64,000 bases of DNA from CAIUMH01 sp963758555. GTDB lineage: Bacteria; Actinomycetota; Acidimicrobiia; Acidimicrobiales; RAAP-2. The notes below the pieces were generated by a model that did no database searches, was not told where the DNA came from, and was given only the letters and a program-made list of their open reading frames with translations. Shown here piece by piece: positions 1 through 8,797 of this stretch (its first letter is position 1; every line of letters begins with the position of its first letter). The translations under genes and the position numbers were made by a program. The DNA is taken from assembly GCA_963758555.1 (NCBI GenBank), contig CAVWVW010000003.1:806001-870000 (forward strand), in the 5' to 3' direction.

Positions 1-262
1 GTCGGTCGACGAGGTCAACGAGGCCTTCCTGGCGGCGGCCACCGAAGGGCCGCTCAGCCAGGTCCTCGTCTACACCGACGAGCCGATCGTGAGCTCCGAC
101 ATCGTGGGCACACCGGCCTCGTGCACCTTCGACTCTGGACTCACGATGGTCCAGGACATCGACGGTGCCTCCAGCATCGTCAAGGTCTTCGGTTGGTACG
201 ACAACGAGTGGGGCTACGCCAATCGCCTCGTCGATCTCGTCGGCATCATCGGACGCCGCTGA
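1..262 (+). CDS. gap: Glyceraldehyde-3-phosphate dehydrogenase, C-terminal fragment
   Basis: The window opens inside this gene; only the last 86 codons are present. GAPDH oxidises glyceraldehyde 3-phosphate to 1,3-bisphosphoglycerate with NAD in cytosolic glycolysis. The visible part has the family's C-terminal signatures: SSDIVGTPASCTFDS, then VFGWYDNEWGYANRLVDL just before the stop. The TGA stop overlaps the ATG of pgk (TGATG), so the two are translationally coupled at the head of a gap-pgk-tpiA operon. The 5' part and the catalytic Cys lie outside the window. Confidence 0.95.
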   Translation, partial: SVDEVNEAFLAAATEGPLSQVLVYTDEPIVSSDIVGTPASCTFDSGLTMVQDIDGASSIVKVFGWYDNEWGYANRLVDLVGIIGRR

Positions 263-1434
263 TGTCTGCTCGGCCCCCGGCGCTGCGCGGCTTGCCCCTC
301 CTTGAGGATCTGGGCGAGCTCGAGGGACGCCGAGTGCTGGTCCGAGCGGACTTCAACGTCCCGATCATCGATGGGCCCAAGGGGTGCCGGATCGCCGACG
401 ACATGCGGATCACCGCCACCTTGCCCACCTTGAGATGGCTCCAAGAGCGCGGTGCGACCGTGGTGTGCTGCTCTCACCTCGGTCGACCGAAGGATGGCTT
501 CGACGAGCACCTGAGCCTGGTGCCCGTCGCCAAACGGCTGGCCGCCCTCGCTCCGGGCATCGAGGTGATGGAGAACCTTCGCTTCGATCCACGCGAGGTG
601 GAGGGCGACCCGACGTTCGTCGCCGAGCTGATCGAGGGCTTCGACGCCTACGTGAACGACGCCTTCGGGGCCTCGCACCGGAGCCACGCCTCGATGATCG
701 GACCACCGAAGTTCCTGCCGAGCGCCGCGGGCCGTCTCGTTGCCCGTGAGGTCGAGGTGCTCGGCGGGATGCTCACCGAGCCCAAGCGCCCGTTCGTGGC
801 GATCGTGGGCGGGGCCAAGGTGGCTGACAAGCTCGGCGTGCTCGATGCGCTCTCCACCAAGGCGGACGTGATCATCGTCGGCGGCGGGATGGCGTTCACG
901 TTCCTGGCCGCCCAAGGTCGGGCGATCGGCGGCTCGATGCTCGACGAGTCGAAGCTCGATGCCTGCCGGAAGCTCCTGCGAGGCCCGGCTGAGATCCTCC
1001 TGCCGACCGACGTGGTGGCCCTGGAGCCGGGCGCGCGCTTCGGCCAGGGCGAGAGCGGCGGCGAGGTTCGGAGCTTCGAGGGCGACCTCGAGGATGGCTG
1101 GGTCGGCCTCGACGTCGGTCCGAAGAGCGCTGCTCTCTTTGCTGAGGCCATCGCCACGGCGGGCACGGTGCTGTGGAACGGCCCCATGGGCGTCTTCGAG
1201 GACGCGCGCTTCGCCGAGGGGACGCGCGTGGTCGGACAGGCCGTGGCCTCGTGTCGGGGCAAGAGCATCGTGGGCGGGGGTGACAGCGCGAGGGCAGTCG
1301 ACGAGCTTGGCCTCTGCGAGCAGATCGACTTCATCTCGACGGGAGGCGGCGCATCCCTCGAGTTCCTCGAGTACGGAGACCTGCCTGCGCTGGCGGCGCT
1401 GCGGGGTGCCTCGAACGCTCCCCACGCTCGGTGA
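262..1434 (+). CDS. pgk: Phosphoglycerate kinase
   Basis: A 390-residue phosphoglycerate kinase that transfers phosphate from 1,3-bisphosphoglycerate to ADP in glycolysis. Substrate-binding VRADFNVP sits at about residues 27-34, followed by the CSHLGRPK segment, and GGGDSARAV forms the nucleotide-site loop near the C-terminus. Length is normal for bacterial Pgk (about 390-400). An open frame continues further upstream, but it overlaps the end of gap in another frame; the ATG overlapping the gap stop is the proper start. The 3' end overlaps the GTG of tpiA by four bases. Confidence 0.97.
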   Translation: MSARPPALRGLPLLEDLGELEGRRVLVRADFNVPIIDGPKGCRIADDMRITATLPTLRWLQERGATVVCCSHLGRPKDGFDEHLSLVPVAKRLAALAPGIEVMENLRFDPREVEGDPTFVAELIEGFDAYVNDAFGASHRSHASMIGPPKFLPSAAGRLVAREVEVLGGMLTEPKRPFVAIVGGAKVADKLGVLDALSTKADVIIVGGGMAFTFLAAQGRAIGGSMLDESKLDACRKLLRGPAEILLPTDVVALEPGARFGQGESGGEVRSFEGDLEDGWVGLDVGPKSAALFAEAIATAGTVLWNGPMGVFEDARFAEGTRVVGQAVASCRGKSIVGGGDSARAVDELGLCEQIDFISTGGGASLEFLEYGDLPALAALRGASNAPHAR

Positions 1435-2243
1435 GCAAACCGGCGCCGGTGCGTCGTCCGCTGATCGCGGGCAACTGGAAGATGCACCTCGATCACGTGG
1501 CGGCGATCCGCCTCGTCCAAGACCTCGCCCTGCGGCTCCGCTCGCTCGAGCACCACGAGGTCGACGTCGCGGTCTTCCCGCCGTTCACCGACCTGCGCTC
1601 GGTCGAGGGCGTCCTTGGCGCCGACCAGCTCCCTGTGCTCTTGGGTGCGCAGCACTGCTCGCCCTTCGAGGAGGGCGCCTACACCGGCGAGATCAGCCTC
1701 TCGATGCTTGCCCGACTCTCGGTCACGATGGTGCTCGTCGGCCACTCAGAGCGTCGAGAGCTCTTCGCCATGACCGACGAGCAGGTGGCGGCCACCGCTC
1801 GAGCGGTGCTCAACGGGGGGCTCACGCCCCTGATCTGCGTGGGGGAGACCGGTCCGGAGCGCGACGAGGGCTCCACCCTCGCTCGGCTCGAGAGCCAGGT
1901 GACCGCCGCTCTTGACGGCGTGGCCCCCGGCAAGGAGTCCGAGGTCGTCATCGCCTACGAGCCCATCTGGGCGATCGGAACGGGCGTGGCGGCGACGCCA
2001 GAGGACGCACAGGTGGCCTGTGAGGCGATCCGCTCCTTCGTGCTCGCCCAGCGAGGAGCCATCGCTTCGGACGTGCGCATCCTCTACGGGGGCTCGGCCA
2101 AACCAGAGAACGCCGCAGACCTGGTCTGCCTTCCCGACGTGGATGGGCTCCTGGTCGGGGGAGCGTCCCTCGAGGCTGAGGCCTTCGCCGCCATCGTGGC
2201 TGCGGCGGCGGGCTGCTACGGTCGTGCAGCCGGAAAGTCCTAG
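1431..2243 (+). CDS. tpiA: Triose-phosphate isomerase
   Basis: Interconverts dihydroxyacetone phosphate and glyceraldehyde 3-phosphate. The 270-residue barrel has N15 and K17 in AGNWKMH, the catalytic His in VGHSERR, the catalytic Glu in AYEPIWAIGTG and the phosphate-gripping YGGS near the end. It starts at a GTG that overlaps the pgk stop (GTGA), so coupled translation is likely. It is slightly longer than the usual 250 residues because of a short N-terminal extension and a tail of about 15 residues. Confidence 0.97.
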   Translation: MSKPAPVRRPLIAGNWKMHLDHVAAIRLVQDLALRLRSLEHHEVDVAVFPPFTDLRSVEGVLGADQLPVLLGAQHCSPFEEGAYTGEISLSMLARLSVTMVLVGHSERRELFAMTDEQVAATARAVLNGGLTPLICVGETGPERDEGSTLARLESQVTAALDGVAPGKESEVVIAYEPIWAIGTGVAATPEDAQVACEAIRSFVLAQRGAIASDVRILYGGSAKPENAADLVCLPDVDGLLVGGASLEAEAFAAIVAAAAGCYGRAAGKS

Positions 2244-2252
2244 GAGGCCCTT

Positions 2253-2483
2253 GTGGTGACCGCCATCTACGTCATCATCGAAATCATCACCGCGTTGGCA
2301 CTCATCTTCCTCATCTTGATGCACTCAGGACGAGGGGGAGGGCTCTCTGACATGTTCGGTGGGGCCGTGGGCTCTGCCACCCAGGGATCCACCGTGGTCG
2401 AGAAGAACCTCGACCGCATCACCATCGCGGTGGCCCTGATCTTCGCCTTCACGACGCTCACGCTCGACCTTCGTCTGCAGTGA
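2253..2483 (+). CDS. secG: Preprotein translocase subunit SecG
   Basis: A 76-residue SecG, the small accessory subunit of the SecYEG translocon in the cytoplasmic membrane. It has two hydrophobic segments separated by the conserved loop HSGRGGGLSDMFGG. A strong AGGAGG Shine-Dalgarno lies at 2242-2247, directly on the tpiA stop. GTG 2253 is five bases after it and GTG 2256 is eight bases after it, so the second is equally plausible. Placement after tpiA is a common actinobacterial order. Confidence 0.93.
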   Translation: MVTAIYVIIEIITALALIFLILMHSGRGGGLSDMFGGAVGSATQGSTVVEKNLDRITIAVALIFAFTTLTLDLRLQ

Positions 2484-4204
2484 GCCGCTCTGGCGTCGCG
2501 GGGCGGGCTCCGCTCCGCGCGTTGGGAGGGCTCGGTGCGATCATCCTCGTGCTCCTTGGCGTCGTCACGCCGGCATCAGGAACCACGACGGCTGTGCCCG
2601 TCCCCCCACCGCTGGCCGTCCGCCTGCCTCAGCAGCTCGTCGGATGCGACCCGGTCGGGCGATCGGTGCCGTCCTCAACCCAACAGGTCCTCTCGTTGGT
2701 GCTGCCGACGGCGTACGTCGCGAGCTCCAAGGGCACCGTCGAGCAGGCCGACTCCTTCTTGGTCCAAGCAGAGGTCCAGAACCTCACCCCGCTGGTCGTC
2801 GACTACCAGATCAAGCCCACGGCTCACTGGGGGAACGGCGACCCGATTCGAAGGAGGGACTTCGTCGCCTCTTGGCATGACGGCGCGTCGGGCACAGGAC
2901 CGGCGGCCGCGCAGTACCGGATGATCGCCTCGATCACGAGCCCCAAGGATCCTCTGGACGTCGTCGTGCGCTTCAAAGAGCCCCTGAACTCCTGGCAGAC
3001 GCTCTTCAGCCCGCTCATCCCCGCGTCGGTGAGCCAGCAAGCACTTCGAACCTGCGTCACACCCCGCGCCACCGTTGATCTCTCTGCCGGTCCCTACGTC
3101 ATCCTGCAGGGCTCCTCGAGCCAGCTCACCTTGGTGCGGAACCCCACCTGGTGGGGGACGCAGGGCTCCTTCGACCCCGTGACGGTGACTGCCTCGACGA
3201 CGATCGACGCACAGGATTTCCCTCACACCGGACCGTTTGGCTATGCGCAGCTCAACTGGCTCTCAGCAGACTCGCTCTCGGCGATCACCTCGTCACCCGC
3301 GTCGTCGTCCAAGCTGGACTACTCGAACCGGCTCGTCTTCCTGGACTTCGCCACCCGGAAGGCCACCGCGGTGCCCATCGCTCTCCGGAGGGGTCTTGCC
3401 AGCCTCATCGATCGGACCACCTTGGTCGACCACGCAGTCGGCAACTCCGACGGGGCGGTGACCCCAGCCACGAGCTTCTTGTATTCCGAGGGACAGCCGA
3501 ACTACCCGACTGACGCACAGATCCCGAAGGCGTTGACGTCTCCGACCACGACGCTCGGCCCAGTCAGCACCGACGCCAACGCTGCACCGGAGCCTCTGGT
3601 GGCCCCGGCACCTGTGGTTGCTCAGGCCTCTTATGCGCTCATGGGACGCGCGGGCTATCACCGCGTCAAGGGGCACTGGCTCGACGGCTCGGGCCACCAG
3701 CTCTCAGTCACCCTTGCCGTGCCCACTGATGACCGCTGGGCGATCACCGCCGCGAAGAACGTGGCGGCGCAGCTGACCACCGCAGGAGTCAGCGTCAAGG
3801 TCATCGACGCGCCCGGCTCGTTCCAGACGGCCGAGATGCTGCGAAGCGGTCAGGTCCAGCTCGGCATCGTGGTTCGCACCACAGGCCCGTTGACGGCACA
3901 GAGTGCTTCGGCGTTCTCCTTGAGCCCGGGGCCACCACCCTCAAACGTCTGGGCTGGCTTTGAGACCACGGGCACCGATCAGCTGGCAGCCAGTGCGTCA
4001 GAGAACATGAACGGCTCAACAGCAGCCCTCAGCTACGGCCAGCTGGACAAGGCTCTCTGGGGCGAGATGCCGAGCCTTCCCCTCTTCACGGAGCCCTATC
4101 TCCTGGCCTGGAGCTCCGACGTGGCGGGCGTCACGTCGAATCCCTATCCGCCTGGTTCATTGGCGTCGTTGCCCACATGGCAGGTCGCTGACTCAGGTTC
4201 CTGA
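2480..4204 (+). CDS. ABC transporter substrate-binding protein, peptide family 5
   Basis: A 574-residue secreted protein. The N-terminus has basic residues, a hydrophobic core (IILVLLGVVTPASG) and an Ala-x-Gly-type cleavage region without a lipobox Cys, so it looks secreted rather than lipid-anchored. The segment with HWGNGDPIRRRDFVASW and the later Rossmann-like halves match family 5 extracellular solute-binding proteins (DppA/OppA type), which deliver oligopeptides or related solutes to ABC permeases. No permease or ATPase genes follow, so the partner and ligand are unknown. Its GTG overlaps the secG stop. Confidence 0.8.
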   Translation: MSRSGVAGRAPLRALGGLGAIILVLLGVVTPASGTTTAVPVPPPLAVRLPQQLVGCDPVGRSVPSSTQQVLSLVLPTAYVASSKGTVEQADSFLVQAEVQNLTPLVVDYQIKPTAHWGNGDPIRRRDFVASWHDGASGTGPAAAQYRMIASITSPKDPLDVVVRFKEPLNSWQTLFSPLIPASVSQQALRTCVTPRATVDLSAGPYVILQGSSSQLTLVRNPTWWGTQGSFDPVTVTASTTIDAQDFPHTGPFGYAQLNWLSADSLSAITSSPASSSKLDYSNRLVFLDFATRKATAVPIALRRGLASLIDRTTLVDHAVGNSDGAVTPATSFLYSEGQPNYPTDAQIPKALTSPTTTLGPVSTDANAAPEPLVAPAPVVAQASYALMGRAGYHRVKGHWLDGSGHQLSVTLAVPTDDRWAITAAKNVAAQLTTAGVSVKVIDAPGSFQTAEMLRSGQVQLGIVVRTTGPLTAQSASAFSLSPGPPPSNVWAGFETTGTDQLAASASENMNGSTAALSYGQLDKALWGEMPSLPLFTEPYLLAWSSDVAGVTSNPYPPGSLASLPTWQVADSGS

Positions 4205-4261
4205 GCGAGAAGGCAGCAGCGCGGCCCTTTGCTAGGGTGGCGTCTCCGCATGAGCGGCCAC

Positions 4262-4348
4262 GTCGGAGTGGCGGAATAGGCAGACGCGCTAGCTTGAGGG
4301 GCTAGTGCCCGAAAGGGCGTGGGGGTTCAAGTCCCCCCTCCGACACCA
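4262..4348 (+). tRNA. tRNA-Leu (anticodon GAG)
   Basis: A complete class II tRNA. Acceptor arms GTCGGAG and CTCCGAC pair over seven bases. The anticodon stem-loop GCTAGC-TT-GAG-GG-GCTAGT puts GAG at 4296-4298. A long variable arm (GCCCGAAAGGGC) is typical of Leu tRNAs, and the T-arm is GGGGG-TTCAAGT-CCCCC. Discriminator A is followed by an encoded CCA. It reads CUC/CUU codons. The 3' end is the boundary of the integrated elements downstream, and the gene has stayed intact. Confidence 0.97.
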
Positions 4349-5763
4349 CTGTTCTGCGACTGGAGACCCACCTCCTCCAGCGTCACGTTTAGCGGGGGAG
4401 CCCCAACCACCACCACCTCTAGGTGGTCCGGGAAGACTCTGACCCCCTCGATCAGTTCTTCAATGATGACTTTCTGCTCTGAGATCGTCGCTGCTTCCCA
4501 GATCTCTGAAATTTGACGCTCCTGGAGTAGGGCGACCACTGCCTCGAACCTTTCGGCCAGTTCATCCTGGCGTAGGTTTGAATCCTTCTCCAGCACCACC
4601 TGGTTTCTTGCGGCTTCAATCTGTTCAGCGATGCGACGTTCCTCTTCAGCAAAACCTTCCGCTGAGATGTTCCCTGCGTAGTGCAGCTCCAGAAGTTTGC
4701 GACGTCTGGTCGAAAGCTGTGCGAGTGCCTCCGCCGACCGTCGCTGGTCCGGGCGACGTCGGGTGCTGCCGCTCCCGTCCGTCGCTCCCGGGCCAGCGAG
4801 GTGCCCCCGAATTGCCGCCTGCAGAGCTCGGTTCGACGAGACCTCGTCTACCCCCAGGAGCGCCGCTAGAAGGAGACCTCGATTGGTACGGCGGGGCTGA
4901 TTGCAACCTGAGCCTCGACTCCGGCATCGATACATCGAACGTCCGTCACCGTTTGTCTCGACAGACATCCTCCGACCACAGAGCCCACAGAAGACTCGTC
5001 CGGAGAGAAGATCTTTGCCTCTACGACGTCCGGGAACGTGCCCACGTTGGGCAGCCTCGAACTCTTCTTGAGTCAGGATCGGTTCGTGGATCCCAGGCGA
5101 CCAATTGCCGTTGTGCAGAACCTCGCCGAGATAGGCACGAGATTTCAGAACGGTCATCACTGAGGAGGCTTTGATTCCAACCTGTCCCTCGATAGCCCGA
5201 TGACTCTGCCCTTCCGCTCGCAGGCGGAAGATCTCACGAATCCGAGGTGCGTCTTCGTTAGGGGAGAGGAGCCCCTGTGCAATCGAGTATCCCCGGGGTG
5301 GCCGATTGATCCAACGGCCTTCACTCACGGCCCGCTCGTTACCCATCTTGACGTTCTCGCTCAGCTGCTCTCGGAAATACTGAGCGAAGGTGCCAAGGAT
5401 GTTGTAGAACATTCGACCGGCTGCTGAGGAGAGATCAAGGTTCTCTGACACCGAGTGCAGTGACACACCGTTCTCTCCGAACCTGTCTGCAAGCAGCAAG
5501 AGATCTGCAAGATTCCGGGACAATCGATCAAGTCTCCAGACGAGAACGTGACTCACGTGACCGGCGTCCACGGCAGCGAGGAGCTGCTGGAGACCGGGGC
5601 GCCTGGTGTCCTTGCCTGACAGCCCGGGGTCGGCAATGACCGTGACGTCGCCTAGATCACGAAGAGCCGAGTAGGCCCGGAGCTTGTCGGCTTGGCCCTC
5701 GATCGAGTACCCCTCTTCGGCTTGCTCTTCGGTTGAGACTCGGCAATACGCCACTGTTAGCAC
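4327..5763 (-). CDS. Large serine recombinase (element A integrase)
   Basis: A 478-residue site-specific recombinase. The N-terminal resolvase domain has the nucleophile Ser10 in AYCRVSTEEQ and the catalytic Arg in WRLDRLSRNL. A recombinase domain, a zinc ribbon (FCGLCGRRM and a later Cys pair around residues 255-290) and a C-terminal coiled coil follow, the order of phage-type large serine integrases. The start is a GTG nine bases after GGAGG; a GTG nine bases upstream overlaps that site. The TGA stop lies inside the T-loop of tRNA-Leu read backwards, so the gene end and the attachment site overlap. Confidence 0.93.
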   Translation of the reverse strand: MLTVAYCRVSTEEQAEEGYSIEGQADKLRAYSALRDLGDVTVIADPGLSGKDTRRPGLQQLLAAVDAGHVSHVLVWRLDRLSRNLADLLLLADRFGENGVSLHSVSENLDLSSAAGRMFYNILGTFAQYFREQLSENVKMGNERAVSEGRWINRPPRGYSIAQGLLSPNEDAPRIREIFRLRAEGQSHRAIEGQVGIKASSVMTVLKSRAYLGEVLHNGNWSPGIHEPILTQEEFEAAQRGHVPGRRRGKDLLSGRVFCGLCGRRMSVETNGDGRSMYRCRSRGSGCNQPRRTNRGLLLAALLGVDEVSSNRALQAAIRGHLAGPGATDGSGSTRRRPDQRRSAEALAQLSTRRRKLLELHYAGNISAEGFAEEERRIAEQIEAARNQVVLEKDSNLRQDELAERFEAVVALLQERQISEIWEAATISEQKVIIEELIEGVRVFPDHLEVVVVGAPPLNVTLEEVGLQSQNSGVGGGT

Positions 5764-5859
5764 CGAGACCACCTCCAGGTTTGTCGTCGTCCCCGCTCAC
5801 GATCCGGAGGGCAACACGGACGAGAATCTTGGCGACCCTATCGAGATCTGGGCCGACCA

Positions 5860-6927
5860 TCAGGCGTACCTCATGTCCCGACGCTTCTCTGCAACTCGAG
5901 AGGAGAAGCTCCTCCTCGTCTGCTCGGAATACCGGCGCACCTCCAAATGCAGCAATGTCATGACAGCACCCAACGATTCCTCGTCATGGATAGCTCCGAA
6001 TCGGGCTAGCCAGCCGATGAGACTCGGCACGGTCGTCCCGAGTTCACCCCGACGCAGACCTTGGGCGACCTTCTCTAGGCCAATCTCCGAATCGACGAAG
6101 CGCACTCGCTGAACGCTCTCCCACTCGGGCGCCAACGGCCACCGTGAGCGAGTTTGATCCTTGGTGGGGGAGCAGTATCGCAACCACGAGGTCGTGCACG
6201 CAGTCCAGAGAGCACCCGCCGCATCGAGGACCTCGTCCGGTGACTGCAGCCCGTACTCGCTGAGGCACTCACGCCCGATCTCGAACTCGACCCTGGTGAC
6301 CGGGAGTTCAGGGTCGTAGCCATCGCCCCATTTCTCAAACCAGTAGAGCGACCCACTGTGGGCAATCTCACGGGTCTTGTCGTAGATACGAGCGTTGATC
6401 CTCCCGCTGGTGCGACGCCCGAAGACGAAGCCCTTGAGCGCCTCTCCGTCCTCGTGAGTGTCCCGCTCGCTGGCTCTGGTGACGAATCGGCTCCGATCAT
6501 CACCAGTCAACTCCCACCCTTGAAAATCGGCGTGGAGGTCGATGCGGCTCACACTCCACCTGATGGGTCCGAACTCCCTGCCCAGAACCTTGTCGAACCA
6601 CGCCACCACGGCCCGGGGTCCCACGGCATGTATGAACTTCGCCCGAGGCTGCACCCAGAGCGCAGGCAACGCCTTGCTCGGACTGATCCCCACCACCCCG
6701 TGCTCGTGATCCAGTCGATAGCGGAATCGATGGATCCCGTAACCAGAATGGTGGAATTCCTCGGAACCAACGGTGACAGGGAATCTTGCCAGCTCACGAG
6801 CTTCGACCCGAGAGTCTTCGAGAGAGGTAACCAAACCTTCCGGCACCAAGGCACGGCCCGAGAGGTACAACGCATCAATGCCTGATGCGAGCTCCACAAG
6901 AAGACCGCTGGAGTTCTGAAATCCCAT
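5860..6927 (-). CDS. Replication initiator-like protein (Rep_trans type)
   Basis: A 355-residue protein resembling the replication initiation factors of rolling-circle plasmids and filamentous-phage-like elements (Rep_trans family). The supporting motifs are VSRIDLHADFQG at about residue 127 and RINARIYDKTREI at about residue 180, which contains the presumed nicking Tyr, followed by an RVEFEIGRE segment. Such proteins nick an origin to start rolling-circle replication, which could act on the excised circle. It starts just downstream of the HTH-like gene and lies between that gene and the recombinase, all on the minus strand. The family call is by motif only. Confidence 0.7.
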   Translation of the reverse strand: MGFQNSSGLLVELASGIDALYLSGRALVPEGLVTSLEDSRVEARELARFPVTVGSEEFHHSGYGIHRFRYRLDHEHGVVGISPSKALPALWVQPRAKFIHAVGPRAVVAWFDKVLGREFGPIRWSVSRIDLHADFQGWELTGDDRSRFVTRASERDTHEDGEALKGFVFGRRTSGRINARIYDKTREIAHSGSLYWFEKWGDGYDPELPVTRVEFEIGRECLSEYGLQSPDEVLDAAGALWTACTTSWLRYCSPTKDQTRSRWPLAPEWESVQRVRFVDSEIGLEKVAQGLRRGELGTTVPSLIGWLARFGAIHDEESLGAVMTLLHLEVRRYSEQTRRSFSSRVAEKRRDMRYA

Positions 6928-6944
6928 CACCCGACACTCTAGGT

Positions 6945-7328
6945 TCAGCTTTCTGGAGTGTCAACTCCCGGGATTCCATGACCCCTCGAAGACGCCTCTT
7001 GGTATTCGGCAATGTCCAGATGGACACCAGGAAGCTGCCATTCGTCTGGGTGCTGACCGGCAATCTGCCGAAACCGCTTTACTCGTCGGTAGATAGCGGA
7101 GCGACTGAACCCAAGACGGAGAAGACCTTCAAAGCCACCTTCGAGGTGCCACATCAGCCAGAACCCCGTGAGGTCAGCCGTCATGTTCATGGCGATCGGC
7201 TGCACCACAGGCTTGATGACCGGCCCTGCGTACTTGTTCGCAGCCTTGGAGTACGCCTCCCAGGCTCTCCGAGCGTTTCCTTTACCCTCAGAGGAATCCA
7301 TTCGATCAGAGCGAAAATCTGGTGACAC
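6945..7328 (-). CDS. Small helix-turn-helix-like protein of element A
   Basis: A 127-residue protein whose centre (about residues 58-92) reads as a helix-turn-helix: GGFEGLLRLGFSRSAIYRRV followed by KRFR and HPDEW. The likely role is a regulator or excision factor for the Rep and recombinase genes downstream; this is inference. The GTG start is preceded by AGGAGG at a good distance. It is the first gene of a three-gene leftward operon, 17 bases before the Rep-like gene. Confidence 0.6.
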   Translation of the reverse strand: MSPDFRSDRMDSSEGKGNARRAWEAYSKAANKYAGPVIKPVVQPIAMNMTADLTGFWLMWHLEGGFEGLLRLGFSRSAIYRRVKRFRQIAGQHPDEWQLPGVHLDIAEYQEASSRGHGIPGVDTPES

Positions 7329-7459
7329 AAGACCTCCTAGTCCCGAGAAGCGAGATTACACCCGACCAAGCTCTACGCTACGGAACCGGACCGAACATGG
7401 CGCCACTCAGTCTTCCCTCCTCCCGCAGGTGTTGAAATGCGAGAGCGAACTGGGTCAAG

Positions 7460-7906
7460 GTGATTGAGTGGAACCCGGACTCAATCTTCCCAACGTCGGA
7501 GTTTCCACCTGGTCGCTTTTCAATCCGTAAAATGAAGCGTCGAATCTTCAAGATCTGGACTCCTCGCTTTGGAGTCGAAGCTGCTGAGATCAGGTGGCGG
7601 GCCAGCGTCTACACGCTCTGCTCGCTTCTTTTCTTACCGATATCCGTAGTCCTCATCGTGCTTGGAGCGGCATCGAACAGTGCCCCTCTGCTTCTTAGTG
7701 GCGTTTTCATAGTGGGAGTCTTCTTCTTCGTGGGAGTTGTACTTCCTATTAAGCAACTACAGAAGGCGTATCGCCACATCGGCAATCAGTTCGGCATCGA
7801 TGCCACCGGGAGGAATGCGCCTCCCACTGCGGAGCAGAACTACCTCGTGTGGTGCACGAACAACGGACTAACCCCAAACCCATTTGGCGAACGTCTTCAT
7901 CAGTGA
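7460..7906 (+). CDS. Small membrane protein, element A cargo
   Basis: I do not recognise this 148-residue protein. It has a basic N-terminal segment, then two hydrophobic helices (about residues 50-71 and 76-98) separated by a short turn, and a soluble tail of about 50 residues. Start candidates are GTG 7460 (used here) and ATG 7532; neither has a clear Shine-Dalgarno. It is transcribed away from the Rep operon, and its codon use is less GC-biased than that of the chromosomal genes, in keeping with acquired DNA. Confidence 0.5.
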   Translation: MIEWNPDSIFPTSEFPPGRFSIRKMKRRIFKIWTPRFGVEAAEIRWRASVYTLCSLLFLPISVVLIVLGAASNSAPLLLSGVFIVGVFFFVGVVLPIKQLQKAYRHIGNQFGIDATGRNAPPTAEQNYLVWCTNNGLTPNPFGERLHQ

Positions 7907-8050
7907 GACTCCCGGGCCTCTACAATGATCCGCCAGCAAGAGTCATCCAGTTTTTGGCTTGCCGCCATGGATGATCTGGCAGGGAAAGGATCTCCCGAGC
8001 TACCCAATTGGTGACCCCCTACGCCGACTGCCGCACTGATCCAACCCACC

Positions 8051-8088
8051 ATGCAGTTTGCGGGTGCTGTGTTACAGGGAGCGCACCC
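8051..8088 (+). repeat. 38-bp direct repeat, copy 1 (pairs with 12547-12584)
   Basis: It matches the second copy at 37 of 38 positions. Inside it GGGTGC (8062-8067) and GCACCC (8083-8088) can form a 6-bp stem around a 15-base loop. It lies about 100 bases upstream of the lipoprotein start in element A. The surroundings are not conserved, so the 38 bp look selected. A promoter or operator, a replication or nick site, and a transfer site are all possible. Confidence 0.85.
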
Positions 8089-8189
8089 AACGATGTACCC
8101 CGCCGCATAACCGGCGATATGAGACGACCACTGATTCGTCTCCTGGTGGACCTGAGTAGTCGAGTCCTGCATATGAGAGGCTCATTTTC

Positions 8190-8774
8190 ATGCGCCTTTT
8201 GACCATGTCGGTGAATCGAGCACGACACCTTGTCCTTTGGGTTCTAGGCGCGGTGATTCTCATGGGAGCCGGATGCAGCTCGACGACGCACTCGTCGACC
8301 ACTCCGACCGGACTGCCTTCTCTCATTCAAGGGAACCATCCCATCCCGCAAGGCTGGAAAACTTACAAGTACAGGGGCGCAGCGATCTCCGCTCCCGCTA
8401 GCTGGGCGGTAGAACGCAAGGCCTCGTGTCCAGATTTCTCTGCACCAGGAACCGTGATCTTTGGTATACCTCGTATCTATTCCTCGTGTCCTTCGTTCTC
8501 ATTCACATCAATCGTTGTGGTGGCAAGCGATCAAGCAATCGCTGGCCAAGGCACAGGAACTGATCGAGCCTCGCTGAAGCACGCAGGATTCCAGCCGGTC
8601 ACGCTGAACGGTGACTCCATGTTCGAGCGAGGGTATGTCACGAAGACGGCAGGAATCTGGACCGGCATGTGGACCCTCATCGCACCTCAGCTCGGAATCG
8701 GAGCTCGAGGATGGGCAGACAACAAAACCAAACTGGGTGCAGAGATTCTCGGCACCATTCGACGAGCCCAGTAG
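8190..8774 (+). CDS. Lipoprotein, element A cargo
   Basis: A 194-residue secreted lipoprotein of unknown function. A signal sequence with a hydrophobic core (LVLWVLGAVIL) ends in the lipobox MGAG-Cys29, followed by a Ser/Thr-rich linker and a globular domain with two Cys pairs candidate for disulphides. A second ATG (codon 6) is an alternative start. It follows the 38-bp repeat and precedes the repeat at the right end of element A. An envelope-located cargo product would suit exclusion or surface modification, but nothing in the sequence proves that. Confidence 0.7.
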   Translation: MRLLTMSVNRARHLVLWVLGAVILMGAGCSSTTHSSTTPTGLPSLIQGNHPIPQGWKTYKYRGAAISAPASWAVERKASCPDFSAPGTVIFGIPRIYSSCPSFSFTSIVVVASDQAIAGQGTGTDRASLKHAGFQPVTLNGDSMFERGYVTKTAGIWTGMWTLIAPQLGIGARGWADNKTKLGAEILGTIRRAQ

Positions 8775-8797
8775 ACCTGTCAATGGGCAGTCATCCC

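Noticed and set aside
121..261. N-terminal extension of pgk by 47 codons
   Set aside because: It overlaps the end of gap in a different frame, has no family similarity, and an ATG coupled to the gap stop fits Pgk exactly.
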